Below are positions 12,781-25,385 of a stretch of 64,000 nt of DNA, piece by piece; within the stretch, counting starts at the first letter, position 1; each line of letters opens with the position of its first letter. A model generated the notes under the pieces. It was not told the origin of the DNA and made no database searches. It saw only the letters and a program-made list of their open reading frames with translations. Source of the DNA: Platycnemis pennipes (lineage: Eukaryota > Arthropoda > Insecta > Odonata > Platycnemididae); the NCBI GenBank assembly GCA_933228895.1, contig OW121846.1:49370107-49434106 (forward strand). The letters run 5' to 3'. A program made the position numbers and the translations under genes.

Positions 12781-13608
12781 ATTCGATCTAAATCTCATGG
12801 AATAATTACCATACCCGCTCTTCTTCGACACAAACACCATTAAACTAATATCGTGTTGCATAATCTATAATGATTTGCGAGCCGAAACGGCCGATGGCGC
12901 ACTACTCTGGTAACAAAACTCATTCTAGAGCTTCTGTTTGTGACTCTGGATACAGAATCTCGTTACCGTGATTTCTGCAGCCTGTCCTATATGTACATGA
13001 AATCACTCAGAACCATATATTATATTCTTAGGAAACCAATAAGAAATAAAATTCCGTTGCAGTGACAAATAAAAATTGCAAAAAAGTACATATGTAATCA
13101 CATAAACATTAATTGAAATTATTAGTAAGCATAGCTTGTGAGATCCGTTGGGTAACAAAGATATAACAGAACAATATGTGGTGTATGGCATTTAATATTT
13201 TTGAGCATTTGACTCCACTCCCAATCCGAAGATCGCAGGTTCAAATCCAGAGGCCTCCAAATTTTCAAATTTTGAAAATTAAAAAGAAAGAGCACGAGTT
13301 ATTTTCTGGAACTTTTGGGAGTCGACGACAAGCTATTCACAACTACTCGGCTCCACTGGTAGAAGGCAGCAGTTTCACCAGAAGGCACTGATGGCGAAGA
13401 TCCAGAGGATTGGTCCGGTATCAACTGCCACAGCTTCGGGCAAGAGTGAAGTTCACGGAATCGGTCGGAGTACTGCGATGCGGAAGGCAACGGAAAACCA
13501 GACATTACCCTCCCTTGAAAATGCAGCCTTGCATTCAAGTATGATGTGATGGCATCCTTTCCGGTAAAATATTCCGGAGGTAAAATAGTCCCCTAATCGG
13601 TTCTCCGG

Positions 13609-14537
13609 GTGAGGACTACTGGGAAGGATACACCAGCCAGAGGTGTCAAATGCAGGATAGGGACATGGAACGTGAGATCATTGGGGGTGTGCGGGAAATT
13701 GGAGAACTTCAAGATGGAGATGGCCAGACTGGAGTTAGACATCGTAAGGGTGAGCGAGATTAAGTGGACGGGAGCAGACAACTTATGGAGTGATGGGTAT
13801 AGAGTAATATACTCCGGCGATAACTATAAGATTGCAGGAGTAAGATTCATTCTGAAGAAAGAATGGGGAAGAAGAGTGAAGGCATATTGGCAGTACAACG
13901 AAAGGATAATGCTAATCAGGATAGAAGGGAAACCGACAGATATAGTAATAGTGCAGGTGTACATGCCAACGTCCAACCATTCGGAATAAGAAATCAAAGA
14001 AATGTACGAGCAACTAAGAGATCCTGAGCATAGTCAAAAGGAAGGAAAACCTGATAGTAATGGGAGATTGGAATGCCGTGGTCGGAGAGGAAAAAGATGG
14101 GAACACAGTAGGAGAGGTTGGGCTGGGGAAACAGAGAGAGAGGAGAAAGACTTGTGGAATTCTGCAGTGAGAAGAACTTGATGGTGGCAAATACCCTCTT
14201 CATGCAACACCGGCGGAGAAGATACACATGGAAGATACCAGGAGACAGAGCCAGGTACCAGATTGACTATATTCTGGTAAGGAGAAGTCAGAAGAACCAA
14301 GTGAAGTATTGCAAGACTTACCCCGGGGCGGATATCAACAGTGACCACAATCTAGTGGCAATGGAAAATCGACTGATAAATCGACTGATAAAAAGAACGA
14401 AACGTGAACAACGATGGAATCTAAAGCTACTGCAACAGGAGGAAAGGAGAAGAAAATTCGCTGCTGCCATTGATGAGAAGCTGGAAATAGCAAAGGAATC
14501 CAGTCAAAGTGGAGTTGAGAAATGGAATAGCTTCTAG
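13609..14537 (+). pseudogene. LINE apurinic-like endonuclease domain, broken
   Basis: The first open part (13,609-13,989) carries GTWNVRSLG, SEIKWTG and QVYMPTS, which match the N, E and Y/P motifs of APE-type LINE endonucleases. After the stop at 13,987 the frame shifts. MGDWNAVVGE is readable near 14,057. The third open part (14,118-14,537) carries RYQIDYILV and DINSDHNLV, the terminal D and SDH motifs. In an active element this enzyme would nick target DNA to prime reverse transcription. At least one stop and two frame changes make it non-functional. Start chosen at the ATG opening the first block; the true start may lie slightly upstream. Confidence 0.85.
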
Positions 14538-16449
14538 AAGACTATCATCAAAGTAGCGGAGGTACAACTGGCGAGCAAGTCGGTCGAAATCAAGAAGCCA
14601 TGGGTAATGGAGCACATTATAGCCCTCATAGGAGAAAGAAGAAAGTATAAGAACGCGAGAAATAAAACAGAAGTAGTACTGTATAAGAAGCTACGGAATC
14701 AAGTTATCAGGGAATCGAAAAAGGCCAAAGAGAAATGTATTGAATGCTTCTGTGAGAACATCAGCGAAAATATGATGAAGGGGAACTCAGAAACGGCATG
14801 CAACCTAATCAAGAGGCACTTAGGAGAAAGGAAACCAAGATGCAAAATCATCAGAGATTCGGTTGGGAAACTTCTAATGGACAAAAGAGAAATCAGCAGT
14901 AGACGAAAAAAGTATATTGAAGAGCTATACCGAGGCCCGATATCCCTAGGAGAAGCATTCACAAGTTACCAGAACCAAGTGGAGGAAGACAACCGCGGTC
15001 CAGCGATACTAAGAAGCGAATTCGAGAGAGCAGTATGAGACCTGAAGACTGGACAGGCGCCCGGAGAAGATAAAATCAGCGGAGAAGTAATCAAAGCCCT
15101 TGGTGAAAAAGCGCAAGACGCACTATATGGAATAATCCAAGATTGCTACGAATCCGGAAATCTGCCCGAAGACTTCAAAAGGAGCTCAATGATGACCATA
15201 CCGAAGAGGGCAAGGGCTGAGAAATGCGAGGAGCACCAAACCTTGAGTCTATTGTAACATGCCTCCAAAATCCTTACTCGGATCGTAGGCAGAAGAATTG
15301 AAGGAAAAATCGAAGAAAACCTGTCAGAAAACCAATTTGGATTTGGAAAGAATAGGGGGACAAGGGAGGCAATACTATGCCTGAGACTACTGGTAGAGAA
15401 AATGATCCACGTGAGCAAACCATTGTATATAGCCTTTGCGGAGTTGGAGAAGGCATTCGATAATGTCGAATGGAATAAAATATTCAATACTATGGAAAAA
15501 CTTGGCTTGGACTAAAATAACAGAAGAATCTTATACCAGCTCTACAAGGACCAAGTGGCCACAATATGTACGCAAGACAGAAGAAGTATAGAGGCTAAAA
15601 TTTACAAAGGAGTCCGACAAGGATGTTATCTGTCACCAGCACTCTTCAATATGTACATGGAGGAAGTAATAAAAGAAATAGTAGAACAAGGTACCAAAGG
15701 AATCAAATTGAATGGAAAAGAAATCAACATGCAACGCTCACTGATGATATCGCTATCGTAATAGGAAACGAGGAAGACCTACAGAACTCACTGAACATAA
15801 TTAAAAAAGTGTTCCAGGAATACAAAATGAAAGTTAATAAGAAGAAAACCAAGATACTTGTGTGCGGAAGAGAGAAAATAGTGGCCGACGTCGGCCTCAA
15901 AGGAGAAAGTTTGGAGCAAGTGGAATCATTCACCTTCCTCAGGATCACCATCACCCGGGATGGAAGAAGCACGACAGACAACAAGCGTCGAATACCCCAA
16001 GCTAAGACGGCATTCATGGCCAAAAGGCCACTACTCTGCTCGAAGAGCATAAGACTGGAAACAAGGAAACAGTACGTGAAAGCATTCGTGTGGGCAGGGG
16101 GCACTCTACGGATCAGAAGCATGGACCATTGGAAAAACTGACCAGAAAAGAAGAGAATCCTTCGAGACCTGGTGCTGGAGAAGGATTCTGAAGATCAAAT
16201 GGACGGATAGGGTGAGAAACGAGGAGGTATAGAGAAGAATTGGAAAAAAGAGCACTGTGGAGCACCATACGCTTAAGAAGAACACGATGGGTTGGCCATG
16301 TCATGAGAAACAATAATTACGTGGGAAGCATAATGCAGGGAAAAATTGAAGGGAAAGTCCCCAGAGTAAGACCAAGAGACAAGTACTTGGGGCAAGCCAG
16401 AAGGATACAGGGAAGAAGAACCATAGAGAAATTAAGGAAAAAAGTTTGA
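14538..16449 (+). pseudogene. LINE reverse transcriptase and C-terminal region, broken
   Basis: Open blocks at 14,607-15,038, 15,623-16,141 and 16,240-16,449 are joined by stretches readable around stops. Motifs in order are LKTGQAPGEDKI (about 15,040), LPEDFKRSSMM, SENQFGFGKNRGTREA (about 15,325), AELEKAFDNVEW, GVRQGCYLSPALFN (about 15,610) and TDDIAIV. The last is the catalytic F/YADD box with its first two residues changed but both aspartates kept. The C-terminal part has FETWCWRRILKIKWTDR and RTRWVGHVMR, common at the end of this LINE type. Stops occur at about 15,036, 15,255, 15,514 and 16,139. It is an inactive relic, though the long conserved blocks suggest moderate age. Confidence 0.88.
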
Positions 16450-16619
16450 AAAGCAAATCGCAATGGAAACAGACGCATATCGTCTCGTATCTTTTGAACA
16501 AACGACTGCTAAGTTTGAAAGATTCGAATGTTTGGTTGATGTTGGTAACAGTGGAAAAAAAATTGTGTGGTTGGTGCACGAACAAAATGTGATGGACGAA
16601 AGGTCAACGATGGACGAAA

Positions 16620-16805
16620 TAAAGCTGGCCGTGGTTTGCGCCAGGGGGTCAATGTTTTGACGATTCATCCGACAGGCAGTAACTGAAATTGAGGCACTCC
16701 CCACAAAAAATTTAATTACGGACCTGTATGACAAGAAAACTTCTATTATTCTGCCAGGATTTGAACCCTTTAACTAGGAAACTAGTGCCAAACAAAATCC
16801 ATCTC
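16620..16805 (-). mobile_element. SINE-A copy, minus strand, 3'-truncated
   Basis: Plus-strand reading gives 'cgccagggggtcaatgtttt', 'gattcatccgacaggcagta' and then the head complement 'tgccaggatttgaaccctt' and 'actagtgccaaacaaaatcc'. It starts about 170 bp past the LINE end. Confidence 0.6.
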
Positions 16806-17341
16806 TCTTTAAATCTCTTGTCAAATCGGATCATCTACCACAAAAATGCAAATAAAGGCACCAATTAATTCACGTTCACACATATATATCTTCCATGAAA
16901 GCTCTTTTTTGGCTGAAATATTCAATCCAGATTCCATCTTCGCTTTTACATTGCAGATGTTATCGATCAGGCCACTCAAATGACGTGAACCCCCAGCCAC
17001 CCAATCGAAGGCACAGATTCACATTTCCGTTCCAGCACGTTGACCACTCTCTCAGTGCTATTTACTTGCGGAGAGTGTGGCGCTGGTTGTGATTCAATGA
17101 TAATAATGTGCAAGCTTCATTAAATTTCAAATCATTTGGTGAAGGTCACGTTCCAGCTTAAATTTTGGCTTTGCTACCTCCGAAAATCGTATTTGTACCA
17201 TTCGACTACTAAATTCTGCCAAGTATCATCACCCGTCATCCATTCCTAAGCTTGGCTAGACAGCTGTACACTCAATGGTGCTATCGGCTAATTTGTTCAA
17301 TATTAAATGAGTATTTAAATAATACACGTGCAAATTTTCAA

Positions 17342-17430
17342 CAATATAAAAGTTTGTACTTCGACCCGGGCTTCAATGTTTATACATCTTCGTCATTGAA
17401 ACACGGGTCGAAGTAAAAACTTTTATTTTG
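17342..17430. repeat. fold-back inverted repeat, 37-bp arms
   Basis: The left arm at 17,342-17,378 pairs with 17,394-17,430 at about 33 of 37 positions, with a 15-base loop. The core is 'acttcgacccgggcttcaatg' opposite 'cattgaaacacgggtcgaagt'. No protein is encoded. It resembles a MITE-like fold-back unit or an RNA hairpin. Confidence 0.75.
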
Positions 17431-17744
17431 AGGAAAATTGCTCGTCTATTACATCAGAGTGTACAAAATCCACTTTGTTTTGCGAGAATCCTCGGATTTT
17501 ATATTATGAGTACTTAGTTTTACACCCTTTAGTATTGGCTCCATGTATTTCATACGAGGACTTCATCTGCCATTCTTTCATTTCACTTTTCCTCGATGAC
17601 ACTCTTTATCGGCCAATCATGTCTCAAGATCCTCTTTTTTAAGGAATTTCTCTTTTTCACTCAATCCATCATTTATTTCATTCACAATTTATCTCATCAC
17701 TGCTATGAGAAACCACAGTTTCACCCAAACTCTGTTAAACCTGA

Positions 17745-18035
17745 TTCATGTTGCTATTGGTGGTGGGGACGAAAACCTCAGGTAAATTGTGTCGGGAAAG
17801 AGAGGCGGATATTTATGAAAGGATTGTAATAGAGAAAGAGGGAGGCTGGATCTGCTATTATGGAATGGCGCCAAGAGGACCTAACTTTAACGTCTCATTC
17901 AGCGGACTGGAAACTGAACTTGAGGTAGGAAATCACCGTGGAGCATCTAAACCGATGTGCATTGAATAAACAGCCGGGATTCGAACCACATCTTTGGTAA
18001 GGAAGTCAGATCTTTAGCCACTACACCAATTAGAT
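17745..18035 (-). mobile_element. SINE-A copy, minus strand
   Basis: 'ggaatggcgccaagaggacc', 'taacgtctcattcagcggac' and the head complement 'cagccgggattcgaaccaca', ending in 'tagccactacaccaattag', are clear. The tail part (17,745-17,860) is only weakly similar. A short open frame across this copy is incidental. Confidence 0.7.
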
Positions 18036-18324
18036 TTTTGTACCCTTTGGACTACAAATGATAAAAATGCAAAGCATACCACCTTTCATGCATCCGTACC
18101 TTTGCAAACCATTATATAATGGTGAAATGGCTAACTTTTGGTCCATTAACCAGGAAAAAATTCACACTGTACTCTTAAGAGTCACCCCATCGACTTTATG
18201 CAGTTTCTTATTGTGAATTTCTGGAGCATTATCCCGATTTACTCGAAAGGCTTAGGGGTTAATTATTTAAACTTTTTACACAAGAACATATTCATAAAAT
18301 ATTGTTATGCCTTAAAAATCCGGT

Positions 18325-18562
18325 GCTCGAGATCAGGTTAGTGCGTTGGATAGAGCACTGGTCTTGTCGTTCGAGGACCCTGGTGCGAGTCCCGACTGTG
18401 TAAGACTCTTTCATTGTCGCACTGATTTTTTAGTGACACGGTGAAAGCACTAAGATGTCAATACTCCGTCCGTTGGATGGGACGTATATTCGTGGATCAA
18501 CTGACGTTTTCGTGAAGATTCCTTAATATGCCGTCTCCGATTTTCTCTCGAATCTTTCAAAA
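18325..18562 (+). mobile_element. SINE-A copy with an unusual tRNA-like head
   Basis: The head reads 'gcgttggatagagcactggt', then 'ctggtgcgagtcccgactgt', closer to a tRNA than in other copies. The centre is 'atactccgtccgttggatgg'. The tail is weak after 18,540. Confidence 0.65.
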
Positions 18563-19059
18563 CTCACTAGAAAATTATATCTCAACCGAGTAGTTGTAAA
18601 ATTGGCTTTAAGATATTACAAAAGGCTTGGATAATTTCACCTTGTCTAACCAATATTCATGAACCTAAGACTAGCACAATATTCCCAAGCAGAAATCGAG
18701 CCCTTGACACTTGCTTTGCCAAGCAGACACATCCCGCGTGGTTAACCAGACCAGAATAATGCTGGACCCTTTTTGTCCTAGTGATTCCAAATGGAACCAT
18801 GTTGCTTTATCGCTTCAAGCATTCTTTCAAAGCACCCAATATCTATCTATCAATATCGTCTACGGTCTCATCAGCTTTCGTACATGATTGTGCCTCAAGG
18901 TTTCGCAACTTGCCTTAGAAGGCAAATTATAAGCTTCAACTGTTACTGAAGATTGCCAGTTTAGTCTCTGATGTATTCATAAGGGTGAATCAAATTATAT
19001 TGATGAAAATTTGAGCTGGATAGGGTTAAGAGTTACCCCCCAATTTTAAAGGTTACAAC

Positions 19060-19640
19060 GGACCTTAGCTACCAGTCGCCTCTCCCGTACACCGAACCGA
19101 CTTTAAAAAAGCTTTCCTGCCACTCTTCGCGAACGTGAAAGACAAGATCTCCGCAAAGAGACGGAAAAGAAATTTTTCCGCATCAAAAACCGCCGTTCGT
19201 CCACGTGAGGTCACTCAGGGAGCTATTCTCGTTCCGAGGATTCTTCAACATGGCCGCGTAGGCGCCACATTTTTCTCGTCTGTGACGCCATGGAACGGGG
19301 ACGTGATACGCTTCCCTTACCGATCACATTCCTCACTGGACCATCCCTCTTCTTGTCCCAGGAGCTAAAATTAGTCGAGACGAAGGAAAATACAGCCGCG
19401 CAGATTCAGACGCGAGTCCTCGCTTTTCTGGAAACATTTTTCCGTTCATCTTTCCAGCATGCCCTTTATGAAGTGCCCAGCCTTCATTACCGTGTGTGCG
19501 CTCCGGAATCTCGTTTCAGAACGAGGAGCGACGTTCCTCCATACCAGCGGATAAACAAGCGCGCGAAATTGCTTTCATTTCGTAAGGAGAGTTGCTTTTT
19601 TCCAAAAGTTGGCGGAAAAGAATGGAAAAGATGACGTGTT
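19060..19640. other. locally GC-richer segment, unidentified
   Basis: Composition is richer in C and G with several CpGs at 19,080-19,560 compared with the flanks. Two overlapping plus-strand open frames (77 and 114 codons) have no recognised domain. It could be unique host sequence such as a regulatory region or exon, but nothing decides this. Confidence 0.25.
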
Positions 19641-20229
19641 GGGTTGGGAAGAGGATAAATAATTCACCTAATATTTTTTACACATCCCAAATCAAATAAG
19701 GGATCAAGATTCAATTTATATTCCTGTGGTTTATCGCAACACCTCGATATTTTATGGAAAGAATTTACGCCATCATCGGTGATAAAACCTTTATCCATAG
19801 TTCAAATGAATGTTCGAGTGAAGACACTAATGGGAATTACTAACCGAAAGGCCACCTGCAACTTACGAGCGTGTCACCCTTTATGTTATGGTTTTCTCAT
19901 TTTTTAATTGGCAGAGTGAAGTTCGGTCCCGTTTTTAAGTATGTTGTGAAAAAACGTTTTTATGCGCATAAAAAACCATTAAGGCACACGTGAAACTCAA
20001 CATCACTCTAAGGTTGGTATGACGAATTTCTCAATTGGTATTGGCTATATGGATTTATAGGCTAAAATTTTCAACAGTCCCATAATTATTCTCTTTTACA
20101 GTCTTCACTCCTTCCCCAAATTATATCAGACGAGGCCTCACTTTGCCACTTTTTTCAGCTAATTTTTAAGTTGCTGTTTGCTGTTTCGATCATACCATCA
20201 CGTCTCCAAAGACTGCTGATTAGGATTTC

Positions 20230-20625
20230 CTTTTTTATTTAGGATTTCCACCAGTTCTTTTATTTTCTCCCAGTCAGCTTTGGTCCTTTTCGTTCGCTAC
20301 ACGGCTAATACACTTTCCCTACATCATTCTCCCATAACTTCAATTTTTCCTCTTTGGATTGTTTGTGGATTTTTTCACACATGTCTCACTCCATAAATAA
20401 TCATGCTCCATACTTAAATTGAAGTAAAGTGTTCCCATACTTCCTAGCGTGTAGTTACAATAGCTTTAAGCAGTTATTTTGTCAATGAGAATACTCTTTT
20501 CTCATGAAATATGCTACTTATTATTTCAACCCTGCTTTTTTCGTCGCTGGTGATTTTGTTTCCCAGTATTGTCTTTCATTTCTTCTAGGTTTTGTTTAGA
20601 GAGTTAAGATTTGGTCTGAGCCACA
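20230..20625 (-). mobile_element. LINE 3' fragment, minus strand
   Basis: The reverse complement reads LGNKITSDEKSRVEI, then HEKRVFSLTK and WSMIIYG with a few stops. This is the 'YLGs.IT.DG....EI..RI..AK' and 'vWSv.lYG' pattern of the C-terminal region of RTE-like LINEs. Both ends are truncated. It is unrelated in position to the LINE at 13.3 kb and runs in the opposite direction. Confidence 0.6.
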
Positions 20626-20664
20626 TTTCCTCTACGCTACACTGTTACTGGAGACTGGGTGTAT

Positions 20665-20890
20665 GAATATCGTTTAGGGGATCAGATTTTTGTTGTGGCT
20701 AGAATACTGGCTTCCCATCCGGAGGGATCAGATTCAGATCACGTCAGTGGAAGAGATGTGTCACTGGTATACCAGTCCCCACTTGAGTACCATATGGAGA
20801 GCACCTCGAGTGTAGTACACCGTACGTCGGATGTGATGTTTAACCATGGTCCTTATGGCGCTTCTCTACCCCTTTACCCTCCCTAAAACA
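20665..20890 (+). mobile_element. SINE-A copy, 3'-truncated
   Basis: 'tggctagaatactggcttcc', 'catccggagggatcagattc', 'ccagtccccacttgagtacc' and 'gtacgtcggatgtgatgttt' follow in the usual order. It ends near 'ccttatggcgcttctctacc'. Confidence 0.75.
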
Positions 20891-22390
20891 TTTTTACCAT
20901 GCCTAGTAAGCCACATCAAGGGCGAAAATGATCTTAGGTTTAGGTTGCGGTCCCTAGTAACAACAAAAGTCGTGCTTCGTGTAAAAACGACGGCAGCACA
21001 AAAAATGATAAAGAATTTTGACGAAACTCCATTCTTATTATATTTACACAGCTTCAATCAATTAAGAAAGTGATATTGGTGTAACAACTGACGAAACTTC
21101 AGTCGCTGTACAATAACTCTTTCGGGGAACTATGGCCGAAGTGAAGCTGACCGGGATCATTCCTTTCTTTGGGCATACACTGAGCACGGACGCTGTTGAC
21201 GCTTCCGAATATCTGCGTTGTTAGGGAAAGCGTGGGTTTATTTTAAGGCATCCATCTTAGCTCCTCACCCTTTCCCTGCTTTACATTTATGCTTTTTTTC
21301 CAAGGGAGAAATTTATATTCTTCCCTACTCAGCATTAAAGTGTCAACACCCGATGCTTCTGACGCACAGCTGGCGGAGTCTAAGGGAAAATGAGGAAGTT
21401 GACCCACGCTGTTTGCTCTTGCGAGCTAATTATAATTCAACCATTTAACCTTTGTTTCTCATAACGCTAGTGGTTTCGCCCGGGCACGCTGTTGTAACCG
21501 CAATCCGGAGGTGAATTATGGAGGCTTAATTCGTTCACTTTACCTTACTTAAGGCATAAATCCACACAATTGACGCCAATGCTTACAAATTTCTGATTAA
21601 TTAAACGAGACGATACATGAAGCAAATGATTGTTAATCTTTTTGTGATAAACTCTTTTTTTAAAGCATGACTCAAACCATGTGAAATGCACAGGTATGGA
21701 AGATAATTCAGCTGAAGTTTTATAAGTACTCCACCTATAATGGTTACCTCGACGAAAGATAATTGATAAAAATATTTATTACGAATCGAATGACTGATAT
21801 CAAGTATGTTTATGATTACATAGCGATAAATGTAGGCAAATTGAAACGTCTCCATGTAATAATAAAACCATAATATGTTTCAATGGCAAGGAAAATATAT
21901 TCGTTGCCAAAAATATTTCCAATAAACCTTGTAAAATAGAAAGACTGGAAAGATGTATTGCAAAAACATAATATAACAAGAAATGAAGTTTGAAGCAAGG
22001 GTTGTGAGGAAGAATTATTTCATTCATTATATGCTAGCAATACGCAGCTTTCAAAGTCACTTTTTTCATCTATGTACTTGAGGTATTATGTTGTTAATTG
22101 GTATACGGAGACCCATCAAAAGATATCGTACTTGGATGAAATGTAAAAACTTTTTCACAAGACGATAAAACTCGGTATAGACTAGCAAAAATATAGCGAA
22201 AACCGGACTTTGAAGATAAATAGGTACATTAAAGATAGAGAAAGATGTTCATACTATCAAATATAAATACCATTCGTCTGCGAAAAAATTCAATGAAATA
22301 ATGACCCTTTTTAACCCTTTTGAGAGGAAACATATGCAATATCCTTTGATGGTTTAAGGTGAAGCTGCATGAACTTTAAATTTAATCCGA
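20891..22390. other. no gene seen
   Basis: AT-rich sequence with open frames up to 84 codons on either strand and no motifs. Strongly AT-rich at 21,590-22,280. Confidence 0.4.
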
Positions 22391-22395
22391 ATATT

Positions 22396-22655
22396 GAGGG
22401 TGGTTGGCCAATAGGCAGTGTGTAGGAATGGTACGCGGAGGTTCCGGGTTCGAATCCTGGGTATGTCTTTGGACACGTTTAGGAATACTTAAATTGGGGT
22501 AATCGCCTATTAAAGAGATCCGTACTTTATCAGATCGGAACTGGCCCACCTTCCCTCGTTTGTATATTTTACAAGCCATGGGTTTTCGAAAAGGATTGTT
22601 GAGGTCTATCCCCAACCCCTTGGGTCCAACCCTATATTTATCCTACCATTCCAAA
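22396..22655 (+). mobile_element. SINE-B copy
   Basis: The tRNA-like head has the B box 'ccgggttcgaatcctgggta'. Further in are 'cggaactggcccaccttccc' and 'gtatattttacaagccatgg', and the end reads 'gggtccaaccctatattta'. The same blocks occur in the copies at 44,982 and 58,286, which defines the family. Confidence 0.7.
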
Positions 22656-22977
22656 ACGGTCACTTTACAGGTAACACCGACCTCAAAAATCGTAAGATAT
22701 CTTTTAAATGAATCAAATATCAGAAAAGTTCAAACTCTTTACTTAGATGATGATGAAATGAAAACTCAATTTTGCCAGTACCATGTGTTTATCGTGCCGT
22801 CTTATTTCAAATATAAGCTCTTATGGCTTGTGCGGACAAATTTCGAACCCCTGAGTATGTGGTTATCTCAAGCATATGCTTTGAAATTAAATTTTAGTTC
22901 ATCTTTGATCAATTACGAAGCAATCGAGTTAAAATCGCTCAAATTCTGCAAGTATTTCAGTAGTTTAGCTAACAGTT

Positions 22978-23205
22978 AAGGTGGAAGATATTTTTCAATG
23001 GTAAACTGGTTCCTACTTGAGTGCTGTACGTTGAACACTTTCTAGTTCAGCACTCCATCCGCTGGAATGGACGTTAGACTGTAGTCCCTTGGTAATATTT
23101 GTCAAGTGCCGTATAATGTCAACGCTGTGTTTCTCTCCACTCGTCCTCCTCACCTTTCTATTGGCATCCTTGTATCTTTCCTCCCCAATTGAAGTGCCTT
23201 TCGGA
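22978..23205 (+). mobile_element. SINE-A copy, 5'-truncated
   Basis: Starts within 'actggttcctacttgagtgc'. The centre is 'agcactccatccgctggaat'. 'gtgtttctctccactcgtcc' marks the 3' part. No tRNA-like head is visible. Confidence 0.7.
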
Positions 23206-24340
23206 ATCGAAAGCTAATATTAAAGTAGTGGCTACAGTATAATTCCAGTCGGGCATTACCTTGAATTTAAATGTGTTACATTATTTCCCAATTATCTCTC
23301 CGGTAAATGTCTTTCCAAACAGCATCCATTCCGGTAGTGATGTTTACTTTAAAAACTGAATAAATGATACCTCATCACTCTAGCATTCAGTGCCATGATC
23401 ACATCGCCCTACACCGAACGAGTTGCGATATTTACACGGCCAAAGGGACAGGTGCCAATAGCATTGGCTAATTGATGGCATTTTCATATTTGGTTAGCAT
23501 TGAAGAGTTCAAAATTAATTACAGTATTACAGTAAAGAGAATTACAGTAGGTTGCTGAAGACAGGTGCCGGTCGAGAAACTTTGTTCAAAAATGAAATGT
23601 TAAAGTCTGAATTCAAAAAGGAGCTTGAAATTCCGTGAAAGACACTGCACAGCTGACTATGATAATATGGCCGCTAAACACGCAGAAGTTGCATTCAAAG
23701 TTTCGCACCGCATGAGAAAATTTCGCTCCCTCCGAAATCCCTTGAGTCAGACGCATATTCTTATTGCCCAACCAACAATGGTAAATAAATGTAATTTGGT
23801 AAATATGTTTTAAAAAATTTGTGCAAATTAATATTATTCTCAACAATTAAGTATATGTAAATTGCAAGACAACGTCCCAACGAGCCAACGCGAAGTTCTG
23901 CAGCTCAAATCCTGCTTCAGGCCAGGATATTTTGCTTGTCTTAAAATTCCTAGCATAGGCTGGACGGTTCATTGCTAAATTGCGATAAAATCCAAGTTTG
24001 AAATTTCCCACTTCCATTTTACTCACTCAACCACTTCTTTCTTAATTTTTTTCCAAAGCCTCATTGTTCTTCACAGAATTGTATGTTTTGAAACTAAAGG
24101 GAGGCTCATGCTTTCTATCAAAGTGAAGTAATAAACTACAGGTTTGAAGTTTTCAACTCAATACTTCTGGGAACGAGGATGTAAGGCCTTAGGGAGCAAG
24201 AATGGAGAACTTTTAATTGAAAATGAAAATGAAGAGAACGAAGGAATATTTGGGACAATTATGCAACGGATACTATCTCAGTGTGAAAGTAACTGAAAAG
24301 ATAATGAAGACAAAAAGGATGAATTGGGAGACTCAACATT
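23206..24340. other. no gene seen
   Basis: AT-rich. A possible worn tRNA-like head near 23,895-23,940 ('tgcagctcaaatcctgcttc') is too short to classify. Confidence 0.35.
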
Positions 24341-25385
24341 AAGATTGGCATTCGATGCCGCAGTAAGGGGCCTGTTGATAAATGAATCTCTTGGAATTGA
24401 CGATATTCTTGCGGACCTAATTAAACATGCAGAGGAAAAGACTCAGCTGTAAAACAACCTCTGCGACATATACTCAGTTGAAGATAGGTGAGGAGTTCCA
24501 GCATGAAGACCAATTTGGATTCAGTTCATCTCGGGGCTAATGGAGTGATTTTTACCCTCGGGATACTTATAAATGAGAGAATGGAGATGAAGAAAATGAC
24601 CTTTGCAGATTTTCTATAATTGAAGACGGCTTTTGTCAACGTGGATTGGAAATCAATACACAAGATTCTAAAAGAAATATGGAGTGTCATACATGCGTTG
24701 AATAATTATCCAAAGTTGGTTTAAAAACCATACGGCTGTTATCAAATCAGGACCTTGCAGTATAGAAGCAAGGATGATGAAAGGAGGGAGACGACATTGT
24801 ACCCTGCTACTGAAATAGTCGCCAATGAATTTGAAGAGAAGGCTTCAGTAGTGAACATCTATACGTAGAAAATCAGTATGCTGCAATTCGTTCATGAAAT
24901 AGCGATCATGGCGGAGACAGGAAAAGACTTAAAGAAGACTCCAGGGAACATGGAAAGAACAGTGGCCAGGTATCACCCGAGGATCAATTAAAGTAAAACT
25001 ATGGCATTGGTAAACAGAAGAGGACAAGATCGATGGTAAAATAGGAAAACAAAAGCATGAGGAGGTGAAAGAGGATTTATAAAGCCGAGTAAACAGCGAT
25101 GGAGTAGAATAGCCCAAGCAAAAAGGGGATTTCAACAAAAGAAGGATCTACTTATTGGCTCACTAACAAAGAAGTCCTAAGAAGAGTGCGAGAGAAGGGA
25201 AATCTTTTGAAAACTTTGAATGATGACGGGATAACATAATGGGCCACATCATGAGACATGATGGCCCGATGAAGACATTCGTCACGTGACAAGTGAACGG
25301 GAAGAATGGCCAAGGCAGGCGTCGCAGGAGATGTGTAGAGTAGGTAGTGAAGAAGAGAATTATGTTAAATGTGAAGATGTTAGCA
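24341..25385 (+). mobile_element. LINE reverse transcriptase fragment, heavily decayed
   Basis: Reading across frames gives AFDAAVRGLL with GIDDILADLIKHAEE, then EDQFGFSSSRG (about 24,510), VDWKSIHKILKE, EIAIMAETGKDL (the F/YADD region, about 24,895), SRIAQAKRGFQQKKDLL (about 25,105) and a region like GHIMRHDG (about 25,250). The order matches the reverse transcriptase and C-terminal part of an RTE-like LINE. Many stops and frameshifts and the absence of the endonuclease mark it as an old, 5'-truncated copy. Confidence 0.75.

Larger units (their letters stand above)
13300..16455 (+). mobile_element. RTE-like non-LTR retrotransposon (LINE), nearly full length, decayed
   Basis: A single element about 3.1 kb long. 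The probable 5' untranslated part (about 13,300-13,608) has 'gcggaaggcaacggaaaacc' and 'ggtaaaatattccggaggta', words I associate with this LINE type. The endonuclease follows, then the reverse transcriptase and a C-terminal region. The layout, with no RNase H or gag-like ORF visible, fits the RTE clade; the exact clade is inferred. Stops and frame changes break the coding region at several points. A partial minus-strand SINE-A lies just beyond the 3' end. Target duplications were not identified. Confidence 0.85.

Noticed and set aside
13185..13265. SINE-A head ('gatcgcaggttcaaatccag') before the RTE-like LINE
   Set aside because: Only the B-box part matches; the centre is absent and the LINE 5' part follows, so it was left out as too short.
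16463..16660. 65-codon open frame after the LINE
   Set aside because: No known domain. It runs into a SINE-A and may be a LINE 3' region or random.
18690..18765. SINE head on the minus strand ('gaaatcgagcccttgacact')
   Set aside because: Only a worn B-box-like word is visible and neither the SINE-A centre nor the SINE-B body is nearby.
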